Source of the DNA: an uncultured Planctomycetaceae bacterium
Lineage (GTDB): Bacteria; Planctomycetota; Planctomycetia; Planctomycetales; Planctomycetaceae
DNA: 50,299 nt
Direction: 5' to 3'
Assembly: GCA_937916515.1 (NCBI GenBank)
Contig: CALFSX010000268.1
Span: 1 to 50,299 of the forward strand
The position numbers and the translations under genes were made by a program. Positions 8,564 through 16,645 of this stretch are shown here, one piece after another (position 1 is the first letter of the stretch; each line of letters starts with the position of its first letter). The notes beneath the pieces were generated by a model. It had not been told where the DNA came from, ran no database searches, and saw only the letters and a program-made list of their open reading frames with translations.

Positions 8564-8672
8564 TTGGCCACCGGCAAATCCAGGAAGTTGATTTAGAACG
8601 CATGGGAGTCTGAAAGGACTCAGAACAATTTTCAAACGGGCTGCTTTGAAAGCCGCCTGACAAATGCTCAAG

Positions 8673-8678
8673 AAGGAG
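8673..8678 (+). promoter_or_regulatory. Ribosome binding site deciding the S41 protease start
   Basis: AAGGAG sits 2 nt before the ATG at 8681 and 8 nt before the ATG at 8687. The second spacing is normal, so translation probably starts at 8687 (MMTRTYKLL) and not at the first ATG. Confidence 0.65.
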
Positions 8679-8686
8679 TAATGGAC

Positions 8687-11113
8687 ATGATGACCCGAAC
8701 ATACAAACTTCTGACTCTGGCCGCTTTGGTGCTGACTGCATCAGTAGCTGCCGCTCAGTCTTCCAATTCACCTTACCAATGCCCGAACGGCCAGTGCAGC
8801 CTTGATAGCAATTCAGGTTCTGGCTACCAGCCTTACGGTAACAGCTATCCGTCCGCAAACCAGCTGAGCCAGGATCGCTACAACTATCCAACTCAGCAGT
8901 ACGATCAGCGAAGCTATTCGCCTTCAGACTATAACATGCGAATCAACGATGTTTACCCAACATCACGCAACAGCCAGCTTGACTATCCACAATTTCGCGA
9001 CGAACTGAGAAGCCGTTTCGAAGAAGGTTTTAGTCCACTTAGCCGCGGAGTTGATGACTATCAGTCGCGACTGAATGGGGCAGTGGATAGCTCGTTCCGC
9101 ACTCCGATTGTCAACGACTATCGGTATCGCGGCGGCGAACTTGATCGAGGATATAACTCCGGTTATGGCAGCAGCAACGCAGGGTACAGCAGCAACGTTG
9201 GCTACGGCAGCAACGTTGGCTACGGCAGCAATGCGGGCTATGACAGCATGAACAACAGTTACCGGGGGCGATTGGACGACCCGTTTCGACTTCCAAACTA
9301 CGACCGTTCTCGCAACGATCTGCAGTACCAGAATGCTCCTTTATCACGAGACAATCGTTCTGGTGCGGACTTTGACAGTCGATACCGAGTTCCCGCTGGT
9401 CCAGTTGACTACTCAAACCCACGAGAGAACTTTGATCCTCGATTCGATTCGCGACCTCTGTCACAGGATCGTCGTCCAGCCGGATACTCACCAACTGGCT
9501 ATTCTTCATCAAACGACTATCGCACACCAGTTGCTCGTCCGGAAGAACGGTTGCCACGAGGCATTGACCCGCTGACTCCGCCACTGCCACGCAGAGACGA
9601 CGGTAACGAAACAGAAGCAATCTATAAGGAACTTTCAGCTCGCTATGGCAACCCGGTGAATGTTCGATCGGTACAGGCGATGAACAGCACTCAGGCACTT
9701 CAGTTGTACCGAGAAGTTTCGACTCAAACGGACCAGCGTCACCTGGAACCAAGCAGCTACGACCTGCGAATTCGCCGAGGAATCCGCAACATTGGACTGG
9801 CTTTGGAGAACCCCGCGTTTACTCGAGCCATGGGAATTTCAGCCGACTCTTTCCGCGTCGACGGGTTTCGCACAACACTGTCACGAATTGCTGAACAGAT
9901 GCGAGTCACCGACTACAACAGTGCACAGAACGTTGTTCAAACAGTCATGCAGGAAGCTCAGAATGTTCCGGGTTTGTCGCCAACAGTGGTCGCTTTCGAG
10001 TTTGCGAACGCCACCATCGACACTCTGGATAAGTTCTCTGCTCTTGAGCCCAAGGAACCTGGTCGAGGTGCTTCTTTAGATCTGCTGCAGGCAGAAAAGA
10101 AACAAACAGCCGGACTTGAAACGGAAATTGTGGGTGTGGGTGTGGAAGTGAAAATTCACGACGACGGCCTGCTGATTATGAAGACTCTTCGTGGTGGACC
10201 AGCTGCTGAAGCAGGACTGCAGTCCGGAGACGTCATCACAGCCATCGATCGTCGAAGTATCGTGGGAATGCCCATGGCCAACAGTGTGGATCTGATGAAG
10301 GGAACTTCTGGAAGCACAATGACTCTGCAAATTGTTCGCAACGGTTCACGTCCCAGCGAAGTGCGACTTGTGCGACGTCGAGTACAGCTTTACACGGTCA
10401 ACGATGCAAAGCTTCTGCCCAACACCAACAAGGTGGCTTACATGAGCCTAAGCCAGTTTGGACCGAAATCGACCGAAGAACTGGATCAGGCTTTGACTCA
10501 ACTGCACAAAAGCGGCATGGAATCTTTGGTTCTGGACCTGCGAGGCAACCCCGGTGGACTGCTGAACGTGTGTGTTGACATCACCAACCGATTTCTGCCT
10601 TGCGGAACGATTGTTTCAACGAAAGGACGACTCTCTGCAGACAACATGCTGGAAACAGCCACCTTTGAACGTACCTGGAGCACACCGATTGTGGTTCTGA
10701 TCGACGGCGACAGTGCCAGTGCCAGCGAAATCTTTGCGGCTGCTATCCAGGACAATCAACGAGGCATTGTGGTTGGCGAAAAGAGCTACGGTAAGGGAAC
10801 GGTTCAAACTCACTTTCCCCTTAGCAGCATCAGTGGCAACCTGCGATTGACGACGGCTCGGTTCTATAGCCCCAATGGAAAAGCCATGTCTGGTGCCGGT
10901 GTGACTCCCGACGTAAGAGTGACCGACGCGGATGGCCCTGCCAATGGAGATCTGGTTCTGGAAGAAGCATTAAAGATTGCTCAAAGCCAGCGTCTGCGAG
11001 ACATCGCTCAGGCCGCCAAGCAATGCCGACCTTCAGCGACAAGACCAGTTCAAAGAAACAGCTTCAACGACGATCTGTTCGACATGGTTTCTCCTAAGAC
11101 GGTTATGAGATAG
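8687..11113 (+). CDS. Exported S41 C-terminal processing peptidase with PDZ domain
   Basis: 808 residues from the ATG at 8687. A signal peptide (LLTLAALVLTASVAAAQ) is followed by about 290 residues of low-complexity Tyr/Ser/Asn/Arg/Gly sequence, including near-exact GYGSNV repeats. A helical region (about 310-450) precedes a PDZ domain (VGVGVEVKIHDDGLLIMKTL...GPAAEAGLQSGDVITAID). The S41 peptidase domain contains LDLRGNPGGLL and the nucleophile region DGDSASASEIFAAA, then the Lys of the Ser-Lys dyad in GEKSYGKGTVQT. The enzyme should cleave substrates at C-termini in the periplasm. The long disordered N-terminus is not part of the usual CtpA/Prc architecture and may bind the cell surface or be a linker. 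An intrinsic terminator lies 136 bp downstream. Confidence 0.9.
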   Translation: MMTRTYKLLTLAALVLTASVAAAQSSNSPYQCPNGQCSLDSNSGSGYQPYGNSYPSANQLSQDRYNYPTQQYDQRSYSPSDYNMRINDVYPTSRNSQLDYPQFRDELRSRFEEGFSPLSRGVDDYQSRLNGAVDSSFRTPIVNDYRYRGGELDRGYNSGYGSSNAGYSSNVGYGSNVGYGSNAGYDSMNNSYRGRLDDPFRLPNYDRSRNDLQYQNAPLSRDNRSGADFDSRYRVPAGPVDYSNPRENFDPRFDSRPLSQDRRPAGYSPTGYSSSNDYRTPVARPEERLPRGIDPLTPPLPRRDDGNETEAIYKELSARYGNPVNVRSVQAMNSTQALQLYREVSTQTDQRHLEPSSYDLRIRRGIRNIGLALENPAFTRAMGISADSFRVDGFRTTLSRIAEQMRVTDYNSAQNVVQTVMQEAQNVPGLSPTVVAFEFANATIDTLDKFSALEPKEPGRGASLDLLQAEKKQTAGLETEIVGVGVEVKIHDDGLLIMKTLRGGPAAEAGLQSGDVITAIDRRSIVGMPMANSVDLMKGTSGSTMTLQIVRNGSRPSEVRLVRRRVQLYTVNDAKLLPNTNKVAYMSLSQFGPKSTEELDQALTQLHKSGMESLVLDLRGNPGGLLNVCVDITNRFLPCGTIVSTKGRLSADNMLETATFERTWSTPIVVLIDGDSASASEIFAAAIQDNQRGIVVGEKSYGKGTVQTHFPLSSISGNLRLTTARFYSPNGKAMSGAGVTPDVRVTDADGPANGDLVLEEALKIAQSQRLRDIAQAAKQCRPSATRPVQRNSFNDDLFDMVSPKTVMR
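9161..9250 (+). repeat. In-frame 18-bp tandem repeats in the S41 gene
   Basis: Units at 9161-9181 (21 bp, one extra codon), 9182-9199, 9200-9217, 9218-9235 and a partial one to 9250. Each encodes a variant of Gly-Tyr-Gly-Ser-Asn-Val/Ala. Near-identity at DNA level between the third and fourth units suggests recent duplication by slippage. Confidence 0.8.
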
Positions 11114-11648
11114 TGATTGAAATGAATATCGGCCATCAACACCTGAACCACGATGGTTCAAGGGCCACTACCTTTAACACCCCGGTTCTCAAGAGGAGAC
11201 CCAATCGTGATCGCAAAACAGCCAGACGGCAAATCTGAAAACCTATGACCGGTTGATTTTCGAAAGAAGATCAACCGGTTTTGCGTTTGCGGATAAACGG
11301 CGTGCCTGTCACGACAGAACTTTGGACCTGGAACTGGACTTCTCTGGTTTGCTGAAGCTTAGAAATGAGTAAGCATCGTGGGTGGCATGCGCCACGCGAT
11401 GAACTCAACCAGATACAGGCGAGCAGACCGCCCCCCATTAATAGATCCACGGCCTCTTCGGGACTATTCGGTTTGATTCAATCCGTAGCCCAATGGACTG
11501 GCGTCCAGATCTATTGCATTTCGCTACTTCGTGGCCGGTGTGCGTGTCCCGATCGTGCGATTGCGTGCTCATCGAATGAGTTTGCTGCAGATTGCCGATG
11601 TTCAGGCGACTATTCGGGCGCACACTTTTCGGTGGATGCGGCAAGTCA
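11114..11648. other. Spacer after the S41 gene, structured but without a gene
   Basis: Contains a 7-bp hairpin TGAACCA (11144-11150) / TGGTTCA (11154-11160) and the S41 gene terminator at 11249-11284. Nothing recognisable follows up to the convergent aminopeptidase gene. A small RNA ending at the terminator is possible but unsupported. Confidence 0.45.
11249..11284 (+). terminator. Strong intrinsic terminator of the S41 gene
   Basis: ACCGGTTGAT (11249-11258) pairs perfectly with ATCAACCGGT (11271-11280). The pairing extends inward (TTTC with GAAG) to a GAAA tetraloop at 11263-11266, giving about 14 base pairs, and TTTT follows. This is the clearest terminator in the window. Confidence 0.9.
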
Positions 11649-13148
11649 TTACACAGATGTGTTGTTGGACTGGATCTGCAACCATTCTACAAGAGTTCTC
11701 AGGGGATCGGCGGTGGCTCCGGCGTCGCACCAGGCTTTACTGGAATCGGTCCATGATGGGCCAGCGATGTCCAGGTGCACCCATTTCGTGTCGGCAACAA
11801 ACTTCTGCAGAAACTTGGCCGCCGTAATGGCGCCGCCCCAACGCGGGCCGACGTTTTTGCAATCGGCGACCGAACTTTTCAGAAGTGGTTCGAAGTGTTC
11901 ATGCATAGGCATGGGCCAAACGTATTCACCGACCGATGTTGCAGCAGTGGTGAGTTCCGCGGCCATCTGTTCGTTGTTCGGAAACATGCCCGTCACTTCG
12001 TCGCCCAACGCCACCACGCAGGCTCCGGTTAGCGTTGCCAGATCGATAATTTTTTGAGCACCTTCGTCCACGGCGTATGTTAACACGTCTGCCAAAACAA
12101 GTCTGCCTTCTGCGTCGGTATTGTGAATTTCGATCGTGGTGCCGTTGCGAGCCGTCAGTACGTCGCCAAGTCGGTAAGCGTTTCCGCTGATCATGTTTTC
12201 AGCAAGGCCCAGGTAAGCTGACACGTTAACAGGAAGCTTCAGCCTGGCCGCCGCTACGATGGCTGCAAGTGCCGTGGCGGCACCGGCCATGTCTGACTTC
12301 ATGGAAATCATGCTGTCGCTGGGTTTGATCGAATAGCCACCGGTGTCAAATGTGACTCCCTTACCAACCAACGCTATTTGTTCGCCTTCTTTACCGGCTC
12401 CATTCCACGCCAGCTTCACCATTCTGGCCGGACGCGAACTGCCTTGCGCAACCGCCAGCAGTGCTCCCATGCGTTCGGCTTCAAGCTGTTTTTCATCCAG
12501 AACGGTCACTTCCAGTCCGAACTGCTTCGCAAGCTTCGATGCTTCGTCGGCAAAGGTTTCGGGGTAGATGTCGTTGGCTGTACGATTTACCAGGTCCTTC
12601 ACAATCACGCACGACTGTCCGGTGATGCTGCCGCGCGACAGTGCCGCCAACGCATCGTCGGACGCCTGAGGCAGGCACAACGTAGCCGATGCGAATCCCG
12701 AACGTGCTCGCTTGCTTTTGTAGATGTCTGTGTCTGTGGCCGCAACTTCCACAGCGTCTGCGAAAACTTCCGCCACCGTCACAGGGCCCAGCAGGTTCAC
12801 CACCGAATCTTCAACAACCACGGCAACTGTTTGATTCGCTTTGCAGCAGCACAATCTTAGCGCCGCCAGCAGGCTGTGCCGCAGCTTCCGAACGCTGCAT
12901 GCCTGCACTTCGCCCAAGCCCGCCAGCACCACGTTTTTAGCGGTCACTCCCGCACAACGTGGCAGAACGAGCGTCTCCAATGCCTTGCCGGAAAACTGTT
13001 CCGTTTCGAACAGCGAAGAAATGGTTCCAGACGCAGCGCTGTCAAGATCCAGAATCGGCGAAGTCAGTGGTTGCGAATCGCTGAGCAAAACGACAAGCCA
13101 ATTGGCCGCAACAGAAATAGAAGAGTCGGTGGAGATTGTGGAGTTCAT
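11649..13148 (-). CDS. pepA: Leucyl aminopeptidase (M17 family)
   Basis: 499 residues from the ATG at 13148. An upstream in-frame GTG at 13235 would add 29 residues with no family resemblance. The N-terminal half is the divergent macro-like domain of M17 enzymes. The C-terminal catalytic half has GKGVTFDTGGYSIKPSDSM, MKSDMAGAA and NTDAEGRLVLADVLTYA, which supply the metal-binding Lys/Asp/Glu set and the bicarbonate-site Arg. It is a cytosolic, two-metal, hexameric enzyme that removes N-terminal residues. Length is normal for the family. It is convergent with the S41 gene and monocistronic by spacing. Confidence 0.93.
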   Translation of the reverse strand: MNSTISTDSSISVAANWLVVLLSDSQPLTSPILDLDSAASGTISSLFETEQFSGKALETLVLPRCAGVTAKNVVLAGLGEVQACSVRKLRHSLLAALRLCCCKANQTVAVVVEDSVVNLLGPVTVAEVFADAVEVAATDTDIYKSKRARSGFASATLCLPQASDDALAALSRGSITGQSCVIVKDLVNRTANDIYPETFADEASKLAKQFGLEVTVLDEKQLEAERMGALLAVAQGSSRPARMVKLAWNGAGKEGEQIALVGKGVTFDTGGYSIKPSDSMISMKSDMAGAATALAAIVAAARLKLPVNVSAYLGLAENMISGNAYRLGDVLTARNGTTIEIHNTDAEGRLVLADVLTYAVDEGAQKIIDLATLTGACVVALGDEVTGMFPNNEQMAAELTTAATSVGEYVWPMPMHEHFEPLLKSSVADCKNVGPRWGGAITAAKFLQKFVADTKWVHLDIAGPSWTDSSKAWCDAGATADPLRTLVEWLQIQSNNTSV

Positions 13149-13352
13149 CGACAACGGCCTGAAAAAATACCTACAAACGGGCTGCGTACTAAACGGTTGA
13201 CGAGTTGCAAATTGATGACGCAGCACCCGACACACAAAAAGCCAAGACGTTACAAACCTGGTGATTGCAACAATAGCTTAGGTCCGGTTCACGCCAGCCA
13301 TGACCAACGCTCGGCCGGTGGGAACCGGCCCTACTTTGATCCGATCCGAATT

Positions 13353-13481
13353 AGAGTCTTACTCAAAATGATGCCACGCGCGGTGTGCACGTTGTACGTA
13401 GCGACAACGGAGCGGCTCGGCGATCTTAGCGTTCCACGTCTTTTTACGTGCCACGCCACTGGGTCAAGGGCGAAGCCCTTG
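13353..13481 (+). repeat. R1 dispersed repeat, copy B
   Basis: Full-length R1: AGAGTCTTACTCAAAATGATG, a GCGCGGTGTGCACG palindromic part, the invariant GTAGCGACAACGGAGCGG block followed by CTCGGCG, then CCACGCCACTGGGT and the terminal hairpin CAAGGGC/GCCCTTG. The hairpin end is 6 bp from the stop codon of the DUF3467 gene. Confidence 0.85.
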
Positions 13482-13486
13482 TTAGG

Positions 13487-14125
13487 TCAGTTGTTTTCCG
13501 GATGGTAGCCATACGGAGGCTCGTCGATGGGTGGTTCCGGCGGGCTTGGTGGAGCGTTGGGGCGTTGTTGAGCCTGATTGAACGCGTGTTTCAACGAATC
13601 CAGCAAACGCTTGGCATTTTGAGCTGCCAGGAAGACTCGACTGGAAACCGCTGACCTCGGAAAGAACGTTGTGATGAAGTCGAACGAAAATTCAGACGCT
13701 GTGTGTCCGATCATTACGGCGTTGGCATATACGCCAGATAGAGTTTCTTCCGGCAGCTTCAGTTGATCGTAAAGATCCTGAGCTGACTGTTTCGGAGCAT
13801 CAGGTGCTGGCACGGGGCTTGACGGTAGTGTGATTTGCCCGAAACGATCTTCGTGCTTTTTGATGTTTTCGTTCAACGCCTGAATGAACTGTGAAACCAC
13901 GGCGGGCGGCATCACAATTCTGGCGGCAACCTGTTGAGGTTGTTGCATTCGCAGCAGAAAATCCACGATAAATTCGTGCTGTCCCTGCAACACAACTGCT
14001 CCCGTGCTGAAAGTACCTCGAGCCACGTGAGCTGGAACCAAGGCGCCTACATGGCTGTGCCTGACTTCCTGGCTTTGAGGCATGTCGGCAGAGTTTTCTT
14101 CAGGATCCTGAGGATCATCAGACAT
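13487..14125 (-). CDS. Tandem-DUF3467 protein
   Basis: 212 residues, soluble. After an acidic, Pro/Gln-rich start there are two similar units. Unit 1 (about 30-95) has FSTGAVVLQGQHEFIVDFLL...AARIVMPPAVVSQFIQALNENIKKHEDRFG. Unit 2 (about 130-190) has GVYANAVMIGHTASEFSFDFI...SSRVFLAAQNAKRLLDSLKHAF. Both show the DUF3467 pattern (xN/G-V, xEFxxDF, ARV, AKRLLxAL), so this looks like an internal duplication of a domain that is usually single. Function of the family is unknown. The gene is flanked by two R1 elements in inverted orientation with their hairpin ends facing it. The ATG at 14125 is the natural start. Confidence 0.8.
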   Translation of the reverse strand: MSDDPQDPEENSADMPQSQEVRHSHVGALVPAHVARGTFSTGAVVLQGQHEFIVDFLLRMQQPQQVAARIVMPPAVVSQFIQALNENIKKHEDRFGQITLPSSPVPAPDAPKQSAQDLYDQLKLPEETLSGVYANAVMIGHTASEFSFDFITTFFPRSAVSSRVFLAAQNAKRLLDSLKHAFNQAQQRPNAPPSPPEPPIDEPPYGYHPENN

Positions 14126-14150
14126 CGGTTATCGCTTCCATAGATAAACA

Positions 14151-14225
14151 CAAGGGCTTGGCCCTTGACCCAGCGGCGTGGCACGAAACAAAACGTGGGG
14201 CGTTCGCACCGCCGAAACGCTCCGA
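14151..14225 (-). repeat. R1 repeat, truncated copy E
   Basis: Reverse-orientation partial R1 with the terminal hairpin (CAAGGGCTTGGCCCTTG), GCGGCGTGGCACG and a drifted GCCGAAACGCTCCG block; the distal half is missing. Its hairpin end is 26 bp from the start codon of the DUF3467 gene, mirroring copy B on the other side. Confidence 0.65.
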
Positions 14226-14354
14226 GAACACTAAATCAAAGTGAAGATGTTTCGATCAATTAGAACTGCGTAACGATGGTAGCAGGGTTTTGGCTGAAAA
14301 AAAACCGAGCTGGCCAGGCTGCACCCAGCAGCTCGAACGTGGCGCTGTGTAGGC

Positions 14355-14525
14355 AAATGATTATTGAATAATGGAGAATGTAAATTGCAAATTGAGCGGA
14401 AGTTCGCGAGCTTTGAGCGTCCGCGAGCTCCTGTTGTCTCTCAGCCAAAAAGCCCCGGAACTCGGTTTCGGACAACTCCCAGATCCTCCATTTTGCATTT
14501 TTCAATTTCCATTAATCATTTTTAT
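14355..14525. repeat. AT-rich imperfect inverted repeat
   Basis: The left arm (about 14355-14395: AAATGATTATTGAATAATGG...) and the right arm (about 14485-14525: ...CAATTTCCATTAATCATTTT) are imperfect reverse complements sharing ATGATTA and AATGG blocks. The internal part is GC-richer, with two GCGAGCT motifs. It could be a small non-coding mobile relic or a structured RNA. Confidence 0.35.
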
Positions 14526-15063
14526 TGCTCACCAGGCCTAAACATCTCCCGCGTCAGGCAGGCATCTGCCGTCATCCCCCTCGTCGCGGGGTGAATCCGT
14601 GTGCTCACCGATTTCCACCTTCAAGCCAACGATCAGCCCAATTCGGACTAAGCTTTCGCAGGCAGTCCAGAGTTTTGATCCGACACGGCGACAACTTCGG
14701 CGGCGTCCATAAATTTCGCAATCGTTTAACAACGCGACTGGTCAATTCCAGCAGTCCGCTGGCGTTTTAATGAGTAGCTGTTACGCTTTCCGCAAGTTTT
14801 TGAAGCATGAAACCAGCGTGACGGTAAATTTTTGGGAAATCTAACAGCGGCGCGGCGGATTTTCGCAGACGGGATCGCTTCGTGGACGTCGATCGGCAGT
14901 CGGCCAGAACGATTCGTTCACCAAGCGGATTTCCGGTGTTATACGTCGGCCACAGTCCATCAACTTACAAAATCGAACCGACAATGCGGCTAAAAATTGG
15001 CTGACGCAAAGCTGCAGCGACGCTAACCAGCATTCGAAAGATAAATTGGGTTAACAAACTGAC

Positions 15064-15399
15064 GTGACAATTTTCACCAAGATCATCAATCGAGAAATTC
15101 AGGCAGACATCGTTTACGAAGACGATGTGTGTCTGGCTTTTCACGACGTAAGTCCTCAAGCCCCCGTCCACGTTTTGCTGATCCCCAGGAAACCCATCGT
15201 GTCGCTGGACGATCTTTCAGAAGACGACACTGTTTTGGCTGGCCACCTGATGATGACGGTGCCCAAAATTGCCGCTCAACTTAAGCTTTCAGACGGCTAT
15301 CGTACGGTCGTTAACACGGGTGAAAAAGGCGGGCAATCCGTGTTTCACCTGCACATCCATATTTTGGGTGGCCGCAATCTGTCGTGGCCTCCCGGATAA
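15064..15399 (+). CDS. HIT-family nucleotide hydrolase (HinT-like)
   Basis: 111 residues with a GTG start at 15064. The sequence begins TIFTKIINREIQADIVYEDD and ends with the histidine triad HLHIHILGGRNLSWPPG, both typical of HinT. Members hydrolyse purine nucleoside phosphoramidates, with the central His of HxHxH as nucleophile. Full length, soluble. It precedes the DUF3500 gene by 57 bp on the same strand; a shared transcript is possible. Confidence 0.93.
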   Translation: MTIFTKIINREIQADIVYEDDVCLAFHDVSPQAPVHVLLIPRKPIVSLDDLSEDDTVLAGHLMMTVPKIAAQLKLSDGYRTVVNTGEKGGQSVFHLHIHILGGRNLSWPPG

Positions 15400-15456
15400 T
15401 CCTCAACCTTCCGCGTTCTCCAAACTTTTCAACTTGCCTTAACGAGACCCCTTTCC

Positions 15457-16500
15457 ATGCATTCAATTCGATCTCTGATTCCAGCTTCCCTTGTTTCATC
15501 TGTGTTGCTTGCGGCCTTGGCGGCGACTTCACCTGCGAGTTCCGCCTTCGAAGACACAACTTCTCCCGGCACCGCCATGGGGCAGGCGGCGACTCGATTT
15601 GTGGAAGTACTGGATCACAGCAATCGCTTGAAGGCCGTCTTCAAGTACGACGATCCGGAACGATTGAACTGGCACTTCATTCCTCGCGAACGCAAGGGAC
15701 TTGGCTTGTGGGACCTTGATGGAGCGGCCCTGGAAGCTGCCGAAAACCTGGTGCGTTCTGGTTTGTCGACAGCGGGCTATCACAAGGTGCTGGAAGTTCG
15801 CAGTCTGGAAGAAGTGCTGTATCTGTTTGAAGGCGGCGAAGAAGAAGCTCGACGACAAAAGCGACATCCTCACAAATATTACGTCAGCATTTTTGGAACT
15901 CCCGGACCAAAAGGGCTGTGGGGATGGCGATTCGAAGGTCACCACCTTTCACTGAACTTCAGCGTCCAGGATGGCCGAATTGTCAGCACGACTCCAGAAT
16001 TTTTCGGAGCCAACCCAGGCTTGATTGACGCTGGCCCCGGCCGATCGCTGCGAGTTCTGGGAGCTCGCGAAGATATCGCTCGATCGATCCTGAAGGCGGC
16101 TCCGGAAGCTCAGACTGCGAAGATCTGGTTGTCAAAAGAAGCTCCTGGCGACATTCGCGGTGGTGGAGTTATCCAGCCAGTGGTGGCCGACGCTGAAGGT
16201 GTTCGCTATGCCGACATGACACCAGAACAACAGCAACTGATGAAGAAACTGATCGCCGAATATCTGGCGGCTGTGCCTGCGACTGTTGTTCGAGAACGAA
16301 TGAAGATGATTGAAGCCGATGGAATGGACGATATCCACTTTGGCTGGTGGGGCGGTTCTGAACGCAACGAGCCTCATCACTATGTGGTGCAGGGAAGTTC
16401 GTTCATTATCGAATACAATAATACTCAGAACGAAGCCAACCATGTTCACGCAATCTGGCGAAATCTGGCTGGCGACTTTAACGTAAAAGTGCAAAAGTAA
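15457..16500 (+). CDS. Exported DUF3500 protein
   Basis: 347 residues. A signal peptide (SLVSSVLLAALAATSPASS) precedes a single domain with RLNWHFIPRERKGLGLWDLD, SIFGTPGPKGLWGWRFEGHHLSLNFSV and, near the end, HFGWWGGSERNEPHHYVVQGSSFIIEYNNTQ, followed by NHVHAIWRNLAGDF. These match DUF3500, a widespread family without assigned activity. The many conserved His, Trp and Glu residues suggest a metal or ligand site. It would act outside the cytoplasmic membrane. A 12-bp hairpin terminator follows. Confidence 0.87.
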   Translation: MHSIRSLIPASLVSSVLLAALAATSPASSAFEDTTSPGTAMGQAATRFVEVLDHSNRLKAVFKYDDPERLNWHFIPRERKGLGLWDLDGAALEAAENLVRSGLSTAGYHKVLEVRSLEEVLYLFEGGEEEARRQKRHPHKYYVSIFGTPGPKGLWGWRFEGHHLSLNFSVQDGRIVSTTPEFFGANPGLIDAGPGRSLRVLGAREDIARSILKAAPEAQTAKIWLSKEAPGDIRGGGVIQPVVADAEGVRYADMTPEQQQLMKKLIAEYLAAVPATVVRERMKMIEADGMDDIHFGWWGGSERNEPHHYVVQGSSFIIEYNNTQNEANHVHAIWRNLAGDFNVKVQK

Positions 16501-16587
16501 GCGAGTTGGCGACCGCTGCGAACCTTCGTTTCAAAAACCAGCGTTCGTTGTGTTCGTTTCAACATGCAGCGGTATTTCCGCGTTTGA

Positions 16588-16624
16588 ATCGGCGAAGCAA
16601 TCATGCTTCGCCGATGTAAGTTTT
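16588..16624 (+). terminator. Terminator after the DUF3500 gene
   Basis: Perfect 12-bp stem ATCGGCGAAGCA (16588-16599) / TGCTTCGCCGAT (16604-16615) with a 4-nt loop, followed by GTAAGTTTT. It ends the HIT–DUF3500 transcript just before the first M16 gene. Confidence 0.75.
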
Positions 16625-16645
16625 GGATAGGTTTTAAAGGACGAA

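Larger units (their letters stand above)
14126..15063. other. 940-bp spacer with repeats, no gene
   Basis: No coding sequence supported. It holds a truncated R1 copy (14151-14225), an AT-rich imperfect inverted repeat (14355-14525) and otherwise featureless sequence before the HIT gene. The frames on either strand lack domains or ribosome binding sites. Confidence 0.5.

Noticed and set aside
8080-8577. 165-codon leftward frame opposite csrA
   Set aside because: It is the antisense of a certain csrA gene, has Ser/Thr-rich composition without any domain, and no ribosome binding site.
9111-9752. 213-codon leftward frame with Cys-rich repeats inside the S41 gene
   Set aside because: It is the reverse reading of the tandem repeat region; the repeated Cys-Cys pattern is produced by the 18-bp units.
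12378-12860. 160-codon frame antisense to the aminopeptidase
   Set aside because: Lies wholly within the well-supported pepA gene and has shadow-frame composition.
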